From Streptomyces albus subsp. albus (GTDB taxonomy: Bacteria > Actinomycetota > Actinomycetes > Streptomycetales > Streptomycetaceae), in contig NZ_JODR01000001.1 of NCBI RefSeq assembly GCF_000725885.1, positions 248,001-312,000 of the forward strand: DNA of 64,000 bases. The letters run 5' to 3'. Below the pieces are notes generated by a model, which was not told where the DNA came from, ran no database searches, and saw nothing but the letters and a program-made list of their open reading frames with translations. Below, piece by piece: positions 1-9,989 of this stretch (the first letter of the stretch is position 1; each line of letters opens with the position of its first letter). The position numbers and the translations under genes are program-made.

Positions 1-2
1 AG

Positions 3-497
3 TGGTGGCGGCTGCTGACCTCGATGTTCCTGCACCAGGAGATCTGGCACATCGCGATGAACATGCTCGGGCTGTGGTTCCTGGGCCCGCCGCTGGAGGC
101 GGCGCTGGGCCGGATCCGCTTCCTGGCCCTCTATCTGCTCTCCGGCGTCGCCGGCGGTGCGGTCACCTATCTGCTGGCCGCCCCGCAGCAGGCTTCGCTG
201 GGCGCCTCGGGTGCGATCTTCGGACTGTTCGGTGCGACCGCGGTGCTGATGCGGCGGCTGCGCTACGACATGCGGCCGATCCTGATCCTGCTGGCGATCA
301 ATCTGATCTTCACCTTCACATGGAAGAACATCGCCTGGGAGGCGCACGTCGGCGGGCTGGTCGCGGGGCTGGTGCTGGCCTACGCGATGGTGCACGCGCC
401 CCGTCGGCAGCGTGCGCTGGTGCAGTACGGGGCGGTCGCGCTGGTGCTCGCGGTGATCGTGGTGCTGCTCGTGGTGCGTACGCTCCAGCTCGGCTGA
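3..497 (+). CDS. Rhomboid family intramembrane serine protease, 5' end outside window
   Basis: The reading frame is open from the first bases of the window, so the N-terminus is missing; 164 residues are visible. It is a polytopic membrane protein with the rhomboid signature: GASGAIFG carries the catalytic Ser (GxSG), and a later helix has AHVGGL with the catalytic His. A WHIAMNM segment early on matches the conserved His/Asn helix of the family. Rhomboids cleave transmembrane segments of membrane substrates; no substrate can be inferred here. It converges on crgA, with a DnaA-box-like cluster in the gap. The family call is firm. Confidence 0.9.
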   Translation, partial: WWRLLTSMFLHQEIWHIAMNMLGLWFLGPPLEAALGRIRFLALYLLSGVAGGAVTYLLAAPQQASLGASGAIFGLFGATAVLMRRLRYDMRPILILLAINLIFTFTWKNIAWEAHVGGLVAGLVLAYAMVHAPRRQRALVQYGAVALVLAVIVVLLVVRTLQLG

Positions 498-504
498 GCC
501 CGGG

Positions 505-702
505 TTTTCCACAGCGGGTACGGGATCTTGTGCACGGAGTGGCCCGACCGGCCGGGATTCGGTCAGGTGTGCGTTTCCCTTGTGGTTACTGGCCGGACGG
601 GTCTCCGGGTGCCGTCCGGCCGGTCACATCGGCGTCAACACCCTGAAAGTTATCCACAGATCTTGTGAGTTATCCAAGGCTGTGGATCAGCCTGTGGATA
701 AC
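505..702. promoter_or_regulatory. Cluster of DnaA-box-like sites between convergent genes
   Basis: Five 9-mers resemble the DnaA box TTNTCCACA: TTTTCCACA at 505-513, TTATCCACA at 650-658, TTATCCAAG at 670-678, TGTGGATCA (reverse) at 681-689 and TGTGGATAA (reverse, perfect) at 693-701. The outer pair is an 11-bp inverted repeat, GTTATCCACAG at 649-659 and CTGTGGATAAC at 692-702. The gap between the rhomboid gene and crgA is otherwise without genes. The sites could bind DnaA or fold as a hairpin terminator for the two converging genes. Binding is inferred, not shown. Confidence 0.45.
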
Positions 703-704
703 TC

Positions 705-965
705 TTATTTCCACTGCGTGGAGACCACGAAGCCGGTCGCGATGAAGCCGAACCCGACCACGATGTTCCAGTTCCCCAGCGCCTCGATGGGCAGCGAGCT
801 GTTCGTGACGTAGAACACGACGATCCAGGCGAGCCCGATACCGAACATCGCCAGCATCAGGGGGGCCACCCAGCCGCGCCCGCCACCACGCAGGTCGATG
901 TTGGTGGCCTTCTTCTCCGGCGGGGGCGTGAAGTCCGCTTTCTTCCGGGTACGTGACTTCGGCAC
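705..965 (-). CDS. crgA: Cell division protein CrgA
   Basis: This 86-residue membrane protein matches the CrgA family: an N-terminus [15 protein letters not shown], two hydrophobic segments (about residues 30-52 and 62-83) and the conserved [15 protein letters not shown] stretch. CrgA coordinates Z-ring formation and septation in actinomycetes at the cytoplasmic membrane. The GTG at 965 was chosen because GGAGAG lies just upstream and the family starts at PKSR; an upstream in-frame start would add 15 unconserved residues. It is divergent from the DUF881 gene and close to the wall-synthesis kinase block. Confidence 0.93.
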   Translation of the reverse strand: MPKSRTRKKADFTPPPEKKATNIDLRGGGRGWVAPLMLAMFGIGLAWIVVFYVTNSSLPIEALGNWNIVVGFGFIATGFVVSTQWK

Positions 966-1067
966 GAGAGACTCTCCTGTCGATGCGCTGCTGACCGCCG
1001 CACGGCCCATGGGGACGGTGGTCCGTTAGCGTAGTGCTTTCCCAGGGCGGAGGGAGACAAGGGTACG

Positions 1068-1805
1068 GTGACCAGATCCATCGTCCGGCCTGCCCGGCTG
1101 GCCGCGATAGGCGTCTTCGCCCTCGCAGGTCTCATCTTCTGGGTCAGCTTCGACACCGCGCAAGGCACCAATCTGCGCAGCGACTCCTCGATGCTCCGGC
1201 TCTCCGACCTCATCCAGGAGCGCAGCAGACAGAACGCCGAACTGGAGAACCAGGCCGCCGGCCTCCGCCGCCAGGTCGACTCCCTCGCCCGGCGCGACGA
1301 CGGCAGCACCCGCGGTGAGGACCGCCGGATCGACGCGCTGGAGAAACGCGCCGGCCTGAAGAAACTGACCGGCCAGGGCCTGACCGTCACCCTCGACGAC
1401 GCCCCCAGCAACGCCACCGCGAAGGTCCCCGGGCTGCCCGACCCCGAACCCAACGACCTGGTCATCCACCAGCAGGATCTGCAAGCCGTCGTCAACGCCC
1501 TGTGGAAGGGCGGCGCCAAGGGCATCAAGGTGATGGACCAGCGGCTGATCTCCACCAGCGCCGTGCGCTGCGTCGGCAACACCCTGATCCTCCAGGGGCG
1601 CGTCTACTCCCCGCCCTACAAGGTCACCGCCGTGGGGGACCCGGACCGTCTCAGGGCCGCCCTGGACGCGGCGCCCGCCATCCAGAACTACCAGGAGTAC
1701 GTCGATGCCTACGGCCTCGGCTGGAAAGTCGAGCAGCACAAGGCGATGACTCTTCCGGGTTACTCGGGCACAGTGGATCTCCGGCAGGCCGAACCCGTCG
1801 AGTGA
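1068..1805 (+). CDS. DUF881 family membrane-anchored protein
   Basis: This 245-residue protein has an N-terminal transmembrane or signal-anchor segment (about residues 10-28), a coiled-coil-like stretch (DLIQERSRQNAELENQAAG) and then the DUF881 domain, including GLTVTLDDAP and NDLVIHQQDLQAVVNALW. The family lies near divisome and sortase genes in actinobacteria; its biochemical function is not established. GTG at 1068 is preceded by GGAGGGAG. It is followed after 6 nt by a sortase gene, so the two are probably co-transcribed. Confidence 0.88.
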   Translation: MTRSIVRPARLAAIGVFALAGLIFWVSFDTAQGTNLRSDSSMLRLSDLIQERSRQNAELENQAAGLRRQVDSLARRDDGSTRGEDRRIDALEKRAGLKKLTGQGLTVTLDDAPSNATAKVPGLPDPEPNDLVIHQQDLQAVVNALWKGGAKGIKVMDQRLISTSAVRCVGNTLILQGRVYSPPYKVTAVGDPDRLRAALDAAPAIQNYQEYVDAYGLGWKVEQHKAMTLPGYSGTVDLRQAEPVE

Positions 1806-1811
1806 ACGGGA

Positions 1812-2624
1812 GTGAGGCACGTGGCGTTACGAGCGGTCGTACGGAGCCTGAGCGAACTGTGCATCACGGTCGGGGTCCTCATCGTGCTCTTCGTCGTCTA
1901 CCTCCTCTACTGGACCGGGCTGCGCGCCGACAGCGCCTCCGACGACGAGATCGCCCGGCTCCACAAGCAGTGGGCGGCCGGGCCCGTGGACGGCGGCGCA
2001 CCGGGCGGCGGCACCCCCGAGGAGACGGGCGGCTCCCCGTCCCGTGGCCAGGACACGACGGGTGACGGCCAGGCCGGCGGCACGGCCGAACGCGGAGCCG
2101 CGCCAGGCACCGCGCGCGGCACCGCTCCGGGCGGGTACCGCAGCGGCAACTCCTTCGCCGTCATGTACATCCCGCGCTTCGGCGGCGGCTGGTCCAAGCC
2201 GGTCCTGGAGAACACCGGGAAACAGACCCTCCGCAAAGGGCTGGGTCACTACACCCGCAGCGCGCCCCTCGGCGCGAAGGGCAACTTCGCGGTCGCCGGA
2301 CACCGCCGCACCTACGGCGACCCCTTCAAGGACTTCCCCCGGCTGCGGCCCGGCGACCCGGTCGTGGTGACCGACGGCGACACCTGGTACACCTACACGA
2401 TCGTCGCGCGCCCCTACCGCACCCTGCCCAGCGACACCGGCGTCCTCGACGCGGTGCCCGCCCCCGTCGACGAGGCCGCCACCCCCTTCGACCGGCCCGG
2501 ACGCTACCTCACCCTCACCACCTGCGACCCGGAATGGGGCAGCAGCCACCGGCTCATCGCCTGGGGACGACTGGACGCCACACAGTCCGCGAGCGAAGGG
2601 AAACCGGACGCGCTCACCCGGTGA
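1812..2624 (+). CDS. Class E sortase (first of three)
   Basis: This 270-residue sortase has an N-terminal membrane helix (about residues 15-35), a Gly/Thr-rich linker and a C-terminal sortase domain. The catalytic triad is visible: His in VAGHR, Cys in TLTTC and Arg in SSHRL. Class E sortases of Streptomyces attach secreted proteins to peptidoglycan, usually at LAxTG-type signals. GTG at 1812 is 6 nt after the DUF881 stop; an alternative GTG at 1821 is possible. It is the first of three related sortase genes transcribed in one direction. Confidence 0.9.
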   Translation: MRHVALRAVVRSLSELCITVGVLIVLFVVYLLYWTGLRADSASDDEIARLHKQWAAGPVDGGAPGGGTPEETGGSPSRGQDTTGDGQAGGTAERGAAPGTARGTAPGGYRSGNSFAVMYIPRFGGGWSKPVLENTGKQTLRKGLGHYTRSAPLGAKGNFAVAGHRRTYGDPFKDFPRLRPGDPVVVTDGDTWYTYTIVARPYRTLPSDTGVLDAVPAPVDEAATPFDRPGRYLTLTTCDPEWGSSHRLIAWGRLDATQSASEGKPDALTR

Positions 2625-2708
2625 GGCCGTACCCTGACGCCGTACTCTGGGTGGGCCGGAAGCACGCGCCCGATGCAGGCGCGGGAGGAGAGAGGACACC
2701 ATCGGGGC

Positions 2709-2918
2709 ATGTACGGCTGGATCTGGCGGCACCTGCCGGGCAACGTATGGGTGCGCACACTGATTTCGATCGTGCTGATCGTCGGCGTCGTCTTCCTGCT
2801 CTTCCAGTACGTCTTCCCCTGGGCGGAACCCCTGCTGCCGTTCAACGACGTGACGGTGGACGGGGCCGCTCCGGCCGGCCACGCCGCGGCCACCGCACTG
2901 AAGGGAAATGTGGCATGA
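2709..2918 (+). CDS. Small single-pass membrane protein, function unknown
   Basis: The protein has 69 residues with one strong hydrophobic helix (about residues 14-34) after a short amphipathic start (MYGWIWRHLPGN), then a PWAEPLLPFNDVTV segment. I recognise it only as a small protein often found beside the amidotransferase in Streptomyces; no function is known to me. ATG at 2709 was preferred, although an ATG at 2673 is in frame; a GGAGGAGAG tract lies between the two. Its stop overlaps the next start (ATGA at 2915-2918), which implies translational coupling. Confidence 0.7.
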   Translation: MYGWIWRHLPGNVWVRTLISIVLIVGVVFLLFQYVFPWAEPLLPFNDVTVDGAAPAGHAAATALKGNVA

Positions 2919-3592
2919 GCGCCCGCGTCCTGGTCGTCGACAACTACGACAGCTTCGTCTTCAACCTCGTCCAGTACCTCTACCAGCTCGGCGCCACCTG
3001 CGAAGTCGTCCGCAACGACGAGGTGGAACCCCACCACGCCGAGGACGGCTTCGACGGCGTCCTGCTCTCCCCCGGACCCGGCGCCCCCGAGGAGGCCGGC
3101 GTCTGCATCGGCATGGTGCGGCACTGCGCCGAGCGCCGGATCCCCGTCTTCGGCGTCTGCCTCGGCATGCAGTCCATGGCCGTCGCCTACGGCGGCATCG
3201 TCGAGCGGGCCCCCGAACTGCTGCACGGCAAGACGTCCGTCGTCTCCCACGAGAACACCGGCGTCTTCACCGGACTCCCCTCACCCTTCACCGCCACCCG
3301 CTACCACTCGCTGGCGGTACGCAACGGCACGCTGCCCGACGAGCTGGAGGTCACCGCCCGGACCGCACCCGGCGGCGAGGCAGTGGACGGCGGCGGCCTG
3401 GTGATGGGCCTGCGCCACCGCGAACTCCCCGTCGAGGGCGTCCAGTTCCACCCCGAATCGGTCCTCACCGAATGGGGCCACCGCATGCTCGCCAACTGGC
3501 TGGTGCAGTGCGGTGACACCGACGCCGTGGAACGGTCAGCCGGCCTGACGGGGGTGCCGCGGGCCGCCGGTCTGGGGACGGTCACCGGGTGA
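2915..3592 (+). CDS. Class I glutamine amidotransferase, anthranilate/aminodeoxychorismate synthase component II
   Basis: This 225-residue protein opens with VLVVDNYDSFVFNLVQYL, typical of TrpG/PabA. It carries the oxyanion motif LSPGPGAPEEAG, the nucleophile Cys in GVCLGMQ and the His/Glu pair in VQFHPES. The family releases ammonia from glutamine for chorismate amination to anthranilate or aminodeoxychorismate. No synthase large subunit is in the window, so TrpG and PabA cannot be told apart. It overlaps both neighbours (ATGA upstream, GTGA downstream), so it sits inside the sortase operon although its role looks unrelated to sorting. Confidence 0.9.
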   Translation: MSARVLVVDNYDSFVFNLVQYLYQLGATCEVVRNDEVEPHHAEDGFDGVLLSPGPGAPEEAGVCIGMVRHCAERRIPVFGVCLGMQSMAVAYGGIVERAPELLHGKTSVVSHENTGVFTGLPSPFTATRYHSLAVRNGTLPDELEVTARTAPGGEAVDGGGLVMGLRHRELPVEGVQFHPESVLTEWGHRMLANWLVQCGDTDAVERSAGLTGVPRAAGLGTVTG

Positions 3593-5214
3593 CGACGGGC
3601 CACGGCGACAGTGCCGGGCGCGGTGCGGAGTTCGACCCGTACCGCGCTGCTGTGGACGCCCTCGCCGACCCGCTCAACGACCCCCTCCCCGACCAACTCC
3701 CCACCGCGCCGGGCCCTGCGCCCGGGCCGGCCCCCGGGACCGGCCCGGGCTCCGCTCCGGGGTCCGGGAGCGCGACGGAGGCGGCTGCGCCCCCGGTGCG
3801 GCAGGCGGCTTCCCAGGCGCCCGCAGCGCCCCAGGCGCCGCCCAGGGAGGCCGCGTCCGAGGGACGGAGACCGGAAGGCCCGGAAGCCCCCGCGGGGCCG
3901 CGAGAGGGCCCGGGGGCGGGCGCGACGGCCGTCTGGCAGAGCCCCGCAGGCCCCGTCGGGCACCAGGACCCTGCCGCCCCGGTGCGGCAGGAGGGCCCTG
4001 TCGGTTCTGCGCGGCAGGAGGGCCCTGTCGGTCCCGTGCGGCAGGAGGTGCCGATCGGTCCCGTCGGGCAGCAGAGTCCCACCGGCTCCGTACGGCAGGA
4101 GGTGCCGGAAACGCCGGCCGGACCCCTCGGGCAGGCCGAGCCGCCCGGTGCGGTCCGGCAGGTCCGGCAGGATGCGGCCACCGGGTCAGTGCGGCACACG
4201 GAACCGCCGCCCGCCGTCCGGCAGGAGATGCCACCCGGTCCCGTCCGGCCAGAGGCGGCACCCGGTCGTGTGGGGCACGCGGCGGCGCCCTACGAGTCCG
4301 CTCCCGGCGTCCAAAAGCGGCCGGCCGGGTACGCCGCGCCGGCGCCGTCCCAAGGGCGCACCGGACACTCGCACGGGGCCGGCCCGGCCCACCCGGCGGG
4401 GCAGCCCCCGGAGGACGACGCGACGATGCCGCTGGGCGTCACGGAGCCGCTGCCCGGACCCCGTACCCAACGCCCGCCAGGCCCCTCCCGGTTGGAGGCC
4501 CGCAGGGCCGCACGCGCCCTGCGTCCGGGGCCCGGCATCATCGCCAGCCGGGTCATCGGCGAGCTCTTCATCACGTGCGGCGTACTGATGCTGCTCTTCG
4601 TGGCCTACCAGCTGTGGTGGACCAATATCCGCGCCGACCAGCAGGCGGGCGGCGCGACCGACGCGCTGCACGAGAAGTGGGAGCACAAGCCCGACACCGT
4701 GGACCCCGAACGCAAGGCGGGCGCCTTCGAACCGGGCGAGGGCTTCGCCGTCATCCACATCCCGAAGATCGGCATCACCGCTCCCATCGCGCAGGGGGTC
4801 TCCAAGACGGCGGTGCTGGACAAGGGCATGGTGGGGCACTACGACAAGGCGCCGCTCAAGACGGCGATGCCCTGGGACAAGAAGGGCAACTTCGCACTGG
4901 CCGGCCACCGCAACACCCATGGCGAGCCGTTCCGTTACATCAACCGGCTGGAGCCGGGGGACTCCGTCGTGGTGGAGACGCAGTCGAAGTTCTACACGTA
5001 CGAGGTGACGCGTCAACTGCCGTCCACCCTGCCGTCCGACACGGGGGTGATCGATCCGGTCCCGCCCAAGTCCGGCTTCACCAAACCGGGTCGGTACGTC
5101 ACCCTGACGACCTGTACTCCCGAATTCACCTCGAAGTACCGTCTGATCGTCTGGGGCAAAATGGTGGACGAACGTCCGCGCAGCAAGGGCAAGCCGGACG
5201 CGCTCGTCGAATGA
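3589..5214 (+). CDS. Class E sortase with long Pro/Gln repeat N-terminus (second of three)
   Basis: The protein has 541 residues, about twice the usual class E length. Roughly residues 1-315 are Pro/Gly/Ala-rich and likely cytoplasmic, including degenerate repeats of the type QEGPVGPVR (about residues 125-225). A transmembrane helix follows (about 322-345), then a sortase domain with His in LAGHRNTHG, Cys in TLTTCTPEF and Arg in SKYRL. The GTG start overlaps the upstream stop (GTGA at 3589-3592). The disordered region precedes the membrane helix, so it would be on the cytoplasmic side. The catalytic domain call is secure; the role of the extension is unknown. Confidence 0.88.
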   Translation: MTTGHGDSAGRGAEFDPYRAAVDALADPLNDPLPDQLPTAPGPAPGPAPGTGPGSAPGSGSATEAAAPPVRQAASQAPAAPQAPPREAASEGRRPEGPEAPAGPREGPGAGATAVWQSPAGPVGHQDPAAPVRQEGPVGSARQEGPVGPVRQEVPIGPVGQQSPTGSVRQEVPETPAGPLGQAEPPGAVRQVRQDAATGSVRHTEPPPAVRQEMPPGPVRPEAAPGRVGHAAAPYESAPGVQKRPAGYAAPAPSQGRTGHSHGAGPAHPAGQPPEDDATMPLGVTEPLPGPRTQRPPGPSRLEARRAARALRPGPGIIASRVIGELFITCGVLMLLFVAYQLWWTNIRADQQAGGATDALHEKWEHKPDTVDPERKAGAFEPGEGFAVIHIPKIGITAPIAQGVSKTAVLDKGMVGHYDKAPLKTAMPWDKKGNFALAGHRNTHGEPFRYINRLEPGDSVVVETQSKFYTYEVTRQLPSTLPSDTGVIDPVPPKSGFTKPGRYVTLTTCTPEFTSKYRLIVWGKMVDERPRSKGKPDALVE

Positions 5215-5324
5215 GACCGGCCGGGCGCCCCAGGGCGTCCGGCGCGCCGCGTCCGGCGGGCGGGCCCGGTGGGGCTCCGCCAGGGGGCTGCGCAGGGACG
5301 AGTGACAAGCGCGGAGGCGGCACA

Positions 5325-6263
5325 GTGAGTGACGGCAAGCGGGAGTCCACGGCCGAGACCGTGGACCCGGGGGAGACCGCCGAGGCCGTGACGGAGGACT
5401 CCCCGGCACGGGACTCCGCCGCGGGAGGCCCCGCGCCCGAGGACTCCGCACGCAAGGACTCCCCACCCGAGGACTCCGCGCCGGAGGATCCCTCATCCCC
5501 GGAAGACGCCTCATCCCACAAGGCGGCCGAGAAGGAAGTCGAGAAGGGCACCCAGGAGGCGGCCGGGGAGGCCGGCCGGAGCAAGCCGGTGCGGCGGGGG
5601 CGGCTGGCGGCGGTGATCGGTGTCGTCGGGGAACTGCTCATCACGGCGGGCCTGGTGCTGGCGCTCTTCGTCGTCTACTCGCTGTGGTGGACGAACGTGC
5701 TGGCCGACCGGCAGGCCGCGAAGCAGGGGGACCGGGTCCGCGAGCACTGGGCCGCTGGCCGGGGGCCGGGCGATCTCGACACCCGTGACGGGATCGGTTT
5801 CCTGCACGTCCCCGCGATGTCGGGCGACGACATCCTCGTCAAGAAGGGCACCGACCCCAAGGAGCTCAACCAGGGCATCGCCGGCTACTACACCGAGCCG
5901 GTCAAGTCGGGGCTGCCGCAGGACCAGTCCGGCAACTTCTCGCTGGCCGCGCACCGGGACGGGCACGGCGCGAAGTTCCACAACATCGACAAGATCGACA
6001 AGGGCGACGCGATCGTCTTCGAGACGAAGAACACCTGGTTCGTCTACAAGGTGTTCAAGATCCTGCCGCAGACGTCCAAGTACAACGTGGACGTCATCGA
6101 TCCGGTGCCGAAGGGTTCCGGGAAGAAGGAGCGGGGCCGCTACATCACCCTCACGACGTGCACGCCCGTCTACACCTCGAAGTACCGCTACATCGTGTGG
6201 GGCGAGCTGGTCCGCACCCAGGACGTCGACGAGGACCGCACGCCGCCCGCCGAACTGCGCTGA
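5325..6263 (+). CDS. Class E sortase with acidic N-terminus (third of three)
   Basis: The protein has 312 residues: an acidic, Asp/Glu/Ser/Pro-rich N-terminus with repeats of the DSxxEDS type (about residues 15-85), a membrane helix (about 97-120) and a sortase domain. The catalytic His lies in SLAAHRDGHG, where the Gly of the other two copies is Ala; Cys is in TLTTCTPVY and Arg in SKYRYI. GTG at 5325 follows a GGAGG tract; the frame is open further upstream but without a better start. It is 110 nt after the second sortase and is followed by a strong terminator. Confidence 0.87.
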   Translation: MSDGKRESTAETVDPGETAEAVTEDSPARDSAAGGPAPEDSARKDSPPEDSAPEDPSSPEDASSHKAAEKEVEKGTQEAAGEAGRSKPVRRGRLAAVIGVVGELLITAGLVLALFVVYSLWWTNVLADRQAAKQGDRVREHWAAGRGPGDLDTRDGIGFLHVPAMSGDDILVKKGTDPKELNQGIAGYYTEPVKSGLPQDQSGNFSLAAHRDGHGAKFHNIDKIDKGDAIVFETKNTWFVYKVFKILPQTSKYNVDVIDPVPKGSGKKERGRYITLTTCTPVYTSKYRYIVWGELVRTQDVDEDRTPPAELR

Positions 6264-6320
6264 GGTCCCCGCGGGGCGCGCCCGCCTCGCCCGCCGTCAA
6301 GCCCCGCCCGCCGTCAAGCA

Positions 6321-6355
6321 CCGAGGCCGTCCCCCGGCGAAGGGGACGGCCTCGG
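6321..6355. terminator. Bidirectional hairpin terminator
   Basis: Perfect 14-bp stem: CCGAGGCCGTCCCC at 6321-6334 and GGGGACGGCCTCGG at 6342-6355, with a 7-nt loop. It lies between the convergent third sortase and pknB and can serve both. Confidence 0.8.
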
Positions 6356-6380
6356 TGTGTTCCGTGTGGAGCCGGCGGGC

Positions 6381-8354
<1,974 letters not shown>

Positions 8355-8513
8355 AGTCTCCAGCCCTCTCCGGTCTTCCGTGCCGCGGCGCGTGGCACCT
8401 CAAGTCCCACGCGTTCTGCGGCACGGCGGTGTGCTGCTCGGCATACGGTACCCGCCACAGGACGCTTGCCCGGTGTGGCCGCGGTGACCCGGATCACCTC
8501 CGTTGCTGGTGCG

Positions 8514-9989
8514 TCACCGCTTCTGCTCGTCGAGGACGGCCTCCATCACGCTCTTCGCGATGGGCGCGGCGAGCCTGCCACCCGCGATGTCGCTGCGGAG
8601 TGTGTCCGAGCTCTCCACAACGACAGCGACGGCGACAGGAGATCCGTCACTCGTCTTCGCGTACGAGATGAACCAGGCGTAAGGGTTGTCCTTGTTGTTC
8701 TCGCCGTGCTGGGCCGTACCCGTCTTGCCGCCCACGGTGACGCCGGGGATCTTGCCCGCGGTTCCGGTGCCCTTCTCGACGACCGTCTCCATGGCCGACT
8801 GGAGCTTCTGCGCGTTCTCCGAGGAGACCGGCTGGCTCAGCTCCTCCGGCTTGGTCTGCTCGACCACGTTCAGGTTCGGGGCGACGAGCTGGTCCACCAT
8901 GTAGGGCTTCATCAGCTTGCCGTCGTTGGCGACCGCGGCGGCGACCATGGCCATCTGGAGCGGAGTGGCGCGGTTGGACGCCTGGCCGATGCCGGCCTGG
9001 GCGTTCTGCGGCCGGTTGTCCTTCGGGTAGACGCTGGGCGAGGGGCGGACCGGGGTGTCCTGCGAGCCGTCCTCCTGGTCCCGGTTGAAGCCGAACTTCT
9101 CGGCCGCCTTCATCATCTCGTCGTTGCCGAGCTCGTCGCTCATCTTGGCGAAGACGGTGTTGCAGGACCACTGGAGCGCGACCCGGATGGAGGCGTTCTT
9201 GCAGGCCGGGTTGTTGCCCTCGTTGCCCAGGTCCCTGGTGGTCAGCGGCAGCCGGTAGGGGTCGGGCGAGTCGGTCTTGGAGTCGATGTCGTACTTGCCG
9301 CTCTCCAGGCCCGCGGCGGCGGTGACGACCTTGAAGGTGGAGCCGGGCGGGTAGGTCTGGCGCAGCGCCCGGTTGAGCATCGGCTGCTCTTCGCTCTTGT
9401 CCAGCTTCGCGAAGGTCTCGCTGTCCTTGGTGTTGACGCCGGCGAAGCTGGAGGGGTCGTAGGAGGGCTTGTTGGCCAGCGCGAGGATGGCGCCCGTCTT
9501 CGGGTTGATCGCGGCGACCGCGCCCTTCTTGTCACCGAGCCCGTCGTAGGCGGCCTTCTGCGCCTTCGCGTTGAGCGTGGTGACGATGTTGCCGCCCTTC
9601 TGCGGCTTGCCCGTGATCATGTCGACTGTGCGGTTGAAGAACAGCCGGTCGTCGTCGCCGGTCAGGAACGGGTCGTAGAGCTTCTCCAGCTGGTTGGCAC
9701 CGACGGCCTGGGAGGCGTACCCGGTGACGGGCGACCACAGCTCGCCGTTCTTGTAGGTGCGCTTGTACTTGAAGTCGGTGCCGTTGACGACCGTCGAGCC
9801 GGTGATGGACTTGCCGTCGACGATGATGTTGCCGCGCGGCTGGGCGTAGCGGGCGATGTCCACACGCCTGTTCTTCGGATCGGTCTTCAGTTCGTCTGCC
9901 TGGACGAACTGGAGCCAGTTCGTCCGTACCAGCAGGGCCATCACGAGCAGACCGCAGAAGATCGCGATCCGGCGCAGGGGCTTGTTCAC
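8514..9989 (-). CDS. pbpA: Class B penicillin-binding protein PbpA
   Basis: The protein has 491 residues: an N-terminal membrane anchor (about 8-27), a dimerisation domain and a transpeptidase domain. The three active-site motifs are visible: STFK in YPPGSTFKVV (nucleophile Ser), SCN in QWSCNTVF and KTGT in VGGKTGTAQ. It cross-links peptidoglycan at the outer face of the membrane, normally paired with a SEDS glycosyltransferase. Its GTG start overlaps the stop of rodA (GTGA at 9986-9989), which fits the functional pairing. Confidence 0.95.
   Translation of the reverse strand: MNKPLRRIAIFCGLLVMALLVRTNWLQFVQADELKTDPKNRRVDIARYAQPRGNIIVDGKSITGSTVVNGTDFKYKRTYKNGELWSPVTGYASQAVGANQLEKLYDPFLTGDDDRLFFNRTVDMITGKPQKGGNIVTTLNAKAQKAAYDGLGDKKGAVAAINPKTGAILALANKPSYDPSSFAGVNTKDSETFAKLDKSEEQPMLNRALRQTYPPGSTFKVVTAAAGLESGKYDIDSKTDSPDPYRLPLTTRDLGNEGNNPACKNASIRVALQWSCNTVFAKMSDELGNDEMMKAAEKFGFNRDQEDGSQDTPVRPSPSVYPKDNRPQNAQAGIGQASNRATPLQMAMVAAAVANDGKLMKPYMVDQLVAPNLNVVEQTKPEELSQPVSSENAQKLQSAMETVVEKGTGTAGKIPGVTVGGKTGTAQHGENNKDNPYAWFISYAKTSDGSPVAVAVVVESSDTLRSDIAGGRLAAPIAKSVMEAVLDEQKR

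Noticed and set aside
505..702. Chromosome replication origin
   Set aside because: Too few boxes, mixed orientation and no dnaA or dnaN nearby. A titration site or hairpin is more plausible.
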